From the NCBI GenBank assembly GCA_010365175.1, contig JAAFGW010000072.1:1-11289 (forward strand): a stretch of DNA of 11,289 nt, written 5' to 3'. Made by a program: the position numbers and the translations under genes. How positions within the stretch are numbered: the stretch's first letter is position 1; the number at the start of each line of letters is the position of its first letter. The notes beneath the pieces are model-generated. The model was given only the letters and a program-made list of their open reading frames with translations, was not told where the DNA came from and searched no databases. The DNA is from Sulfuriferula multivorans (GTDB taxonomy: Bacteria > Pseudomonadota > Gammaproteobacteria > Burkholderiales > Thiobacillaceae). Positions 7,099-11,289 of the stretch are shown in pieces.

Positions 7099-7136
7099 CG
7101 CCGATTCCTACGATTACCGGTAAACTTGGCTCAAGC

Positions 7137-7152
7137 CGGCACGATTATTGCC
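7137..7152 (+). promoter_or_regulatory. Sigma-54-like -24/-12 element abutting rpoN
   Basis: CGGCACGATTATTGCC keeps GGCACG and TTGC with the required 10-bp GG-to-GC spacing (GG 7138-7139, GC 7150-7151). It departs from consensus at the first base and the last base. The predicted start of transcription, about 7163, is only about 3 nt before the rpoN ATG. It may be a weak promoter, or a site where sigma-54 polymerase sits and blocks readthrough. The arms CGGCA/TGCCG also form a 5-bp dyad, so a different explanation is possible. Confidence 0.4.
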
Positions 7153-7165
7153 GTAGTCAAGACAG

Positions 7166-8599
7166 ATGAAGCACAGCCTCCAGCTCAAGCTCGGTCAGCA
7201 CCTTACCCTGACACCTCAACTCCAGCAGTCGATCCGGCTGTTGCAGCTGTCTACGCTCGAATTAAATCAGGAACTGGAGCAGATTCTCCAGGACAACCCT
7301 CTACTCGAGCGTGAAGAAGAGGACGAAGCACGACAAGAGGCTGTCGACTCCCCTACCCATACCGCTGAAGCGGAATCGCAGAACACCGAAGTGGCACCAA
7401 GGGACACTGCCGACACCGAGCCGGTAACCGCACAGGATGATTCAGACTGGAACGATTACAGTCCATCCGGGAGCGGTGACGATGAGGGCGACTATGCTGA
7501 GGGGTCCATTGCTGGCTCAACGCTTCGCGAACATTTACTGAACCAGTTGATTGTCAGCCCGCTGACTCTACGCGACAGAACCCTGGTTGCTGCGCTCATT
7601 GATGACCTGGATGACGCCGGCCTGCTTACCCAACCGCTTGCAGACATTACGGCAAGCTTGCAGACCGAGATGGAAGAGCTTGAGCCCGAAGAGTTGGAAA
7701 CGGCACTCAAACATCTGCAAAACATGGACCCAACGGGCGTAGGTGCGCGCAACCTGGCGGAATGCCTGACCTTGCAGTTGCGCGCCCTACCGCCCGACAC
7801 GCCGGTGCGCGATGAGGCCATGCGGCTGACGACGCATTACCTGGATCTCCTGGCCGCGCGCGACGTGGGAAAGCTCAAAAAGGTGCTCGGCATCGACGAC
7901 CCTACACTACGGGCTGCGCGTTCCCTGATTCTCTCGCTCAATCCGCGCCCGGGAGCCGCTTTCGGTGCCGATGACACACACTATGTGATTCCGGACGTGC
8001 ATGTGCGCAAGGTCAAGGGCATGTGGATCGCCAGCCTGAACGCGGATGCCATGCCCAAGCTGCGTGTCAATCGCGTTTACGCCGACATCCTGTCACGTCA
8101 CCGCGAAAGCGGTGGCGGACAGCTTGCCAGCCAGTTGCAGGAAGCCCGCTGGCTGATTAAAAACGTACAACAACGGTTTGACACCATCCTGCGCGTCTCG
8201 CAAGCGATCGTTGACCGCCAGAAACACTTTTTTGAGCACGGTGAGGTGGCGATGCGGCCCTTGGTGCTGCGCGAAATTGCCGATACGGTGGAACTGCACG
8301 AATCGACCATTTCGCGCGTCACCACCCAAAAATTCATGATGACGCCACGCGGCTTGTACGAATTGAAATATTTTTTCGGCAGCCATGTGTCGACCGACAA
8401 TGGCGGGGCCTGTTCATCAACCGCCATTCGCGCATTGATCAAGCAGTTGATCGCAGCCGAAGGCGGGAAAAAGCCGCTTTCCGATGGTCAACTGGCCGAA
8501 GTGCTGAGTCAGCAGGGCATCGTAGTAGCTCGTCGCACGGTAGCCAAATACCGTGAATCGATGCAGATCCCGCCCGCAAATATGCGTCGTGCGCTGTGA
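7166..8599 (+). CDS. rpoN: RNA polymerase sigma-54 factor
   Basis: The 477-residue protein has the three sigma-54 regions in order. Region I is Gln/Leu-rich (residues 1-50, containing QHLTLTPQLQQSIRLLQLST) and contacts bacterial enhancer-binding proteins. Region II is acidic and low in complexity (about 50-115). Region III holds the core-binding domain and the DNA-binding part: a helix-turn-helix around 366-386 (LREIADTVELHESTISRVT) and the invariant RpoN box ARRTVAKYRE (455-464), which reads the -24 element. An in-frame stop at 7154-7156 rules out a more upstream start. The Shine-Dalgarno sequence is weak. The gene follows lptB by 67 bp, the usual arrangement. Confidence 0.98.
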   Translation: MKHSLQLKLGQHLTLTPQLQQSIRLLQLSTLELNQELEQILQDNPLLEREEEDEARQEAVDSPTHTAEAESQNTEVAPRDTADTEPVTAQDDSDWNDYSPSGSGDDEGDYAEGSIAGSTLREHLLNQLIVSPLTLRDRTLVAALIDDLDDAGLLTQPLADITASLQTEMEELEPEELETALKHLQNMDPTGVGARNLAECLTLQLRALPPDTPVRDEAMRLTTHYLDLLAARDVGKLKKVLGIDDPTLRAARSLILSLNPRPGAAFGADDTHYVIPDVHVRKVKGMWIASLNADAMPKLRVNRVYADILSRHRESGGGQLASQLQEARWLIKNVQQRFDTILRVSQAIVDRQKHFFEHGEVAMRPLVLREIADTVELHESTISRVTTQKFMMTPRGLYELKYFFGSHVSTDNGGACSSTAIRALIKQLIAAEGGKKPLSDGQLAEVLSQQGIVVARRTVAKYRESMQIPPANMRRAL

Positions 8600-8646
8600 T
8601 AGTAAGAACTTCCCAGGCTCAACCTGTCATAAATTTTGCACCGTGC

Positions 8647-8675
8647 TTGAATGTCCCCCACTTTCGTCCCACAAT
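8647..8675 (+). promoter_or_regulatory. Candidate sigma-70 promoter for hpf
   Basis: TTGAAT (8647-8652) and CACAAT (8670-8675), each 4/6 to consensus, are separated by 17 bp and would start transcription near 8682, giving a leader of about 75 nt. It lies in the 158-bp rpoN-hpf gap. A heat-shock-type reading (CTTGAA plus a CCCAC block) was also considered, but it fits loosely. Confidence 0.3.
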
Positions 8676-8745
8676 GACAGTGAGCGTTCAATATCGCTCC
8701 TGACGATAGGGCACGGCCCATTATTTTCAGTTCTCATCAGCAATT

Positions 8746-8753
8746 TAAGGAGG
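8746..8753 (+). promoter_or_regulatory. Strong ribosome binding site of hpf
   Basis: TAAGGAGG is an essentially complete anti-16S match 4 bp before the hpf ATG. It is by far the strongest Shine-Dalgarno sequence in the window, implying high translation of the hibernation factor compared with its neighbours. Confidence 0.85.
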
Positions 8754-8757
8754 CTCT

Positions 8758-9099
8758 ATGAATTTGACGATTTCCGGTCATCATCTGGAAGTGACCCCAG
8801 CCATCCGCGACTATGTTTCCGAAAAGCTCGACCGCGTTAAACGACACTTCGATCACGTCATCAACGTGACCGTCATCATGCAAGTGGAAAAACTGGTGCA
8901 CAAAGTTGAGGCTACCCTGCACGTCAAGGGCCATGACTTTCACGCCCACAGTGAAGATGGCAATATGTATGCTGCAATTGACCTTCTGGCCGACAAAATG
9001 GATCGCCAGATCGTCAAGCACAAGGAAAAAACCGCAGACGTCCATCAGGGCGACGGCGGCCTGAAACATCAGCCGATCGAAAGCGTTGTTGAAGGTTAG
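8758..9099 (+). CDS. hpf: Ribosome hibernation-promoting factor (short HPF/RaiA type)
   Basis: The 113-residue product starts MNLTISGHHLEVTPAIRDYV and matches the beta-alpha-beta ribosome-associated S30AE fold. This factor binds the 30S decoding region and inactivates or dimerises ribosomes in stationary phase or starvation. Only the N-terminal domain is present, with a short polar tail (KHKEKTADVHQGDGG), so it is a short-type HPF and not the long two-domain form. Placement directly after rpoN is conserved across Proteobacteria. A near-perfect ribosome binding site precedes it. Confidence 0.93.
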   Translation: MNLTISGHHLEVTPAIRDYVSEKLDRVKRHFDHVINVTVIMQVEKLVHKVEATLHVKGHDFHAHSEDGNMYAAIDLLADKMDRQIVKHKEKTADVHQGDGGLKHQPIESVVEG

Positions 9100-9122
9100 G
9101 ACCTCTGTAGAAACGCCATGTT

Positions 9123-9148
9123 ACCGGGGGCAGTTCAACGCCTCCGGT
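9123..9148 (+). other. Hairpin 1 in the hpf-ptsN gap
   Basis: ACCGGGGG (9123-9130) pairs with CCTCCGGT (9141-9148) to give an 8-bp stem with one G-U pair and a 10-nt loop. There is no T run after it, so it is not a standard terminator. It lies 24 bp after the hpf stop and may stabilise the hpf mRNA end or shape the ptsN leader. Confidence 0.45.
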
Positions 9149-9153
9149 CGAAT

Positions 9154-9172
9154 AATCCGCAAGCGCCGGATT
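9154..9172 (+). other. Hairpin 2 in the hpf-ptsN gap
   Basis: AATCCG (9154-9159) and CGGATT (9167-9172) form a perfect 6-bp stem with a 7-nt loop, 5 bp after hairpin 1 and 23 bp before the preferred ptsN start codon. The following bases (CCATATTC) are not a T run. Confidence 0.4.
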
Positions 9173-9195
9173 CCATATTCAGCTCTACAACCGGC

Positions 9196-9651
9196 ATGAA
9201 CCTAATCGCCCCCCTGATCACCCCCGATACCACCTTGCTGGACCTGAGTTTTTCCAGCAAGAAAAAACTGTTTGAACACGCAGCCGAACTGTTTGCGCAA
9301 ACCTACACGCTCAAGAAATCCGATATTTTCACCAGCCTGTTCGAACGCGAACGCCTGGGTTCAACCGCACTCGGCTGTGGCATCGCCATTCCGCATGGCC
9401 GCATCAAAGGCCTCAACGATGCCTGCGGCGCGTTTTATCGTCTGACAACACCGCTGGAATTCGAAGCACCTGACAATCAGCCGGTCAACCTGTGTTTTGT
9501 ATTGCTGGTCCCCAAGGACGCCAACGAACGTCATCTTCAAATTCTGGGTGAATTGGCTCAATTGTTCGGCGACGATGTCATGCGCGACAAAATGCTGAAC
9601 ATTGCCGATGCCTCCGAGTTGATCGCGTTGCTTGGAGCCTGGTCAAGCTAG
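9196..9651 (+). CDS. ptsN: Nitrogen-PTS phosphocarrier EIIA-Ntr
   Basis: The 151-residue PTS EIIA type-2 domain protein has the phosphorylated histidine at His67 in GIAIPHGRIKGL. EIIA-Ntr receives phosphate from EI-Ntr/NPr or HPr and acts as a regulator of potassium transport, envelope functions and sigma-54-linked metabolism; it does not transport sugar. The frame is open from an ATG at 9118, but that would add 26 residues with no family resemblance and would place both intergenic hairpins inside the coding region. The start at 9196 (MNLIAPLI) gives the normal length of about 150 residues, although neither start has a clear ribosome binding site. It lies 16 bp before hprK. Confidence 0.93.
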   Translation: MNLIAPLITPDTTLLDLSFSSKKKLFEHAAELFAQTYTLKKSDIFTSLFERERLGSTALGCGIAIPHGRIKGLNDACGAFYRLTTPLEFEAPDNQPVNLCFVLLVPKDANERHLQILGELAQLFGDDVMRDKMLNIADASELIALLGAWSS

Positions 9652-9667
9652 GCGCGATGCTCCGCGC

Positions 9668-10618
9668 ATGGACGATCTAACCCACGTAACAGTCGACACC
9701 CTGTTCCGCGACATGGCGGAACAACTTGGGCTGCAATGGGTGGCCGGGCAAACTGGCGGCAAGCGCACGCTGTCTTCCGAAACCATCCAAAAACCCACTC
9801 TGGCACTCATCGGCCACCTGAACTTTGTGCATCCCAATCGGGTTCAGGTACTGGGCTGCGCCGAAATGGACTATCTGCGCGGATTGACTGATGCTGCCCT
9901 GCAGGACGCAATCGATCACCTGTTTTCAACCGAACTGGCGGCCATCGTTATTTCCAACGGCGAAGGGGTGCCCGCCCTGTTGGGCGACAGCGCCAATCGA
10001 ACCGAAACTCCCTTGTTTGCCTCGAACCTGGCCAGCCCAATATTGATGTCCTATCTGGGTCATTACCTGACACAGCGTTTGGCCGAGGCCACCTCAATCC
10101 ACGGCGTGTTTCTAGAAGTACTCGGAACAGGCGTGCTCATCAAGGGCGACGCTGGCGTGGGGAAAAGTGAATTGGCACTGGAACTCATCACACGCGGACA
10201 CCGCCTGATTGCTGACGATGTCGTCGAGCTGAAGCATGTTGCTCCTGACATCCTGGAAGGCAACTGCCCGCCCATGATCCGTGACTTTCTTGAAGTGCGC
10301 GGCCTGGGCATACTCAACATCCGTTTCCTGTTTGGGGAAACGGCCGTGAAAACGCAAAAAAATCTCAAACTCGTTGTTGAACTGGTGCAATCAGAAGCAG
10401 TCGGTGAAGTCGGTCTCAATCGACTGGACATGGTTGCCTCAACTGAAACCATACTCAGTGTAGCCATACCCAAGGTACGCATTCCAGTTGCTGCAGGCCG
10501 TAACCTTGCTGTGCTGGTCGAGGTAGCAGTGCGCAATCACATCCTCAAAAGCCGTGGGATCAATCCGGTCGAACAGTTCATCAAGCGCCAGCAGGCGGCC
10601 ATCGACAGGAGCACTTGA
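9668..10618 (+). CDS. hprK: HPr kinase/phosphorylase
   Basis: The product (316 residues from the ATG at 9668) has a variable N-terminal domain (about 1-130) and a kinase domain. It carries the P-loop GDAGVGKS (160-167), the conserved His145, ADDVVE with Asp183-Asp184, and the HprK signature EVRGLGILNI (209-218). It phosphorylates a serine of HPr using ATP or pyrophosphate and reverses this by phosphorolysis. In Betaproteobacteria it belongs to a mainly regulatory PTS, with an EIIA-Man-like protein, HPr and EI often encoded just downstream of rapZ, outside this window. An upstream in-frame ATG at 9632 would overlap ptsN by 20 bp and add 12 residues (MEPGQARRDAPR); I prefer 9668. The stop directly abuts the rapZ ATG. 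Confidence 0.95.
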   Translation: MDDLTHVTVDTLFRDMAEQLGLQWVAGQTGGKRTLSSETIQKPTLALIGHLNFVHPNRVQVLGCAEMDYLRGLTDAALQDAIDHLFSTELAAIVISNGEGVPALLGDSANRTETPLFASNLASPILMSYLGHYLTQRLAEATSIHGVFLEVLGTGVLIKGDAGVGKSELALELITRGHRLIADDVVELKHVAPDILEGNCPPMIRDFLEVRGLGILNIRFLFGETAVKTQKNLKLVVELVQSEAVGEVGLNRLDMVASTETILSVAIPKVRIPVAAGRNLAVLVEVAVRNHILKSRGINPVEQFIKRQQAAIDRST

Positions 10619-11289
10619 ATGCAAATCGTTCTGGTCTCTGGATTATCGGGCTCAGGCAAGAGTATCGCCATCGCGGTGCTGGAAGACATTGGCTATTACT
10701 GCGTCGACAATTTACCGCTGCCCATGTTGCAACCGTTGGTGGATTTTTTACGCAAGGAAGGCCACACCCGCATCGCGATTGCCATCGATGCCCGCAGCAG
10801 CGCGAGTTTTACTCAGCTGCCCCAGATAGCTGAGACATTGCGCGGCCAGGGTGCCGATCTAAGGGTGGTTTTTCTTGAGGCGAAAACGCTTACGCTGGTT
10901 CAGCGTTTTTCCGAAACACGCCGGCGCCACCCACTTTCAAGCGACACCGTTTCATTACAGGAAGCCATCCAGCTCGAACGCGAAAAGCTCGAAGATATTG
11001 CTCCGCTCGCGCACCGTATTGATACCAGCGATCTGTCTGCCTCGGCATTGCGGTTGTGGATCAAGGACCTGATCGGCCAGGATCGTTCCCGTATCACGCT
11101 GTTGTTTGAATCCTTCGGCTTCAAGCACGGTATTCCGCTCGATGCCGACTTGGTGTTTGATGTGCGCTGTCTGCCCAACCCGCATTACGTCACTGAATTA
11201 CGCCCGCTCACAGGGCGCGACCAGCCAGTCAAGGCATACCTCGAATCCAGCCCCAATGCGATGGCGCTCCTGACCGACATCCGCGCTTT
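10619..11289 (+). CDS. rapZ: RNase adapter RapZ / P-loop nucleotide-binding protein, 3' end missing
   Basis: The first 223 residues are in the window; the family is usually about 280-290 residues, so roughly the last fifth is missing. It starts MQIVLVSGLSGSGKS, with Walker A GLSGSGKS at residues 8-15. Later family landmarks are YYCVDNLP (27-34), RRRHPLS (101-107), LLFESFGFKHGIP (161-173) and DADLVFDVRCLPNPHY (175-190). In E. coli RapZ binds glucosamine-6-phosphate through its C-terminal domain and guides RNase E to the GlmZ small RNA, controlling glmS. Whether that RNA circuit exists in this organism cannot be told from the window. Translation should be coupled to hprK, since the stop and start codons are contiguous. 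Confidence 0.95.
   Translation, partial: MQIVLVSGLSGSGKSIAIAVLEDIGYYCVDNLPLPMLQPLVDFLRKEGHTRIAIAIDARSSASFTQLPQIAETLRGQGADLRVVFLEAKTLTLVQRFSETRRRHPLSSDTVSLQEAIQLEREKLEDIAPLAHRIDTSDLSASALRLWIKDLIGQDRSRITLLFESFGFKHGIPLDADLVFDVRCLPNPHYVTELRPLTGRDQPVKAYLESSPNAMALLTDIRA

Noticed and set aside
7126..7314. A 62-codon frame overlapping the rpoN start
   Set aside because: It is out of frame with rpoN and its translation is Ala/Pro-rich without family resemblance. The rpoN N-terminal region I is unmistakable in the other frame.
8682..8699. GAGCG/CGCTC inverted repeat in the rpoN-hpf gap as a terminator
   Set aside because: The stem is only 5 bp with an 8-nt loop and no T run follows, so it does not qualify as an intrinsic terminator.
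1..11289. CRISPR array, tRNA/rRNA, insertion sequence or phage elements
   Set aside because: No spaced direct repeats, no tRNA-like cloverleaf, no transposase or integrase-like frame and no target-site duplications were seen. The genes are intact members of a conserved chromosomal cluster.

Overview
This window looks like chromosomal DNA of a betaproteobacterium. The taxonomic argument is gene order: a KefB-type antiporter next to kdsD-kdsC-lptC-lptA-lptB-rpoN-hpf-ptsN-hprK-rapZ. The presence of hprK inside the rpoN/ptsN cluster is typical of Betaproteobacteria and absent from enteric bacteria. The DNA is moderately GC-rich. I could not run a search, so no genus is claimed; the Nitrosomonadales side of the class is only a guess.

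Layout. (1) Positions 1-533, minus strand: 5' part of a gene for a multi-pass membrane protein, cut by the window edge; it may be the sensor half of a histidine kinase. (2) Positions 534-795: a divergent intergenic region with the layout of a sigma-54 enhancer-dependent promoter: two dyads, an IHF-consensus site, and a -24/-12 element with a full consensus match. It drives (3) a type IV prepilin-like gene (796-1446), which is followed by a strong intrinsic terminator. (4) 1557-3527, minus strand: a 656-residue CPA2/Kef-type monovalent cation:proton antiporter with RCK (TrkA-N and TrkA-C) domains, convergent with the pilin gene. (5) From about 3694 to the right edge, all on the plus strand: kdsD, kdsC, lptC, lptA, lptB (Kdo synthesis and lipopolysaccharide export), then rpoN (sigma-54), hpf (ribosome hibernation), ptsN (EIIA-Ntr), hprK (HPr kinase/phosphorylase) and the 5' three quarters of rapZ.

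How the genes fit together. kdsD and kdsC supply the Kdo sugar of the LPS inner core. lptC, lptA and lptB encode the inner-membrane anchor, periplasmic bridge and ATPase of the LPS transport machine. These five are packed with overlaps or short gaps and probably form one transcription unit. rpoN follows after 67 bp and is trailed by hpf and the nitrogen-PTS regulatory genes, a conserved association. RapZ in enteric bacteria links cell-envelope aminosugar supply to small-RNA decay, which would fit an envelope-centred neighbourhood.

Most of the window is a well-known conserved locus with intact genes. The less ordinary parts are regulatory: the complete sigma-54/IHF/enhancer layout in front of the pilin gene, a near-consensus sigma-54 element abutting the rpoN start codon, a -10-like element that would make the kdsD transcript leaderless, and two tandem hairpins ahead of ptsN. 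I found no CRISPR array, tRNA, rRNA, insertion sequence or phage gene. No stretch over 300 bases lacks a gene; the largest gap is 534-795.
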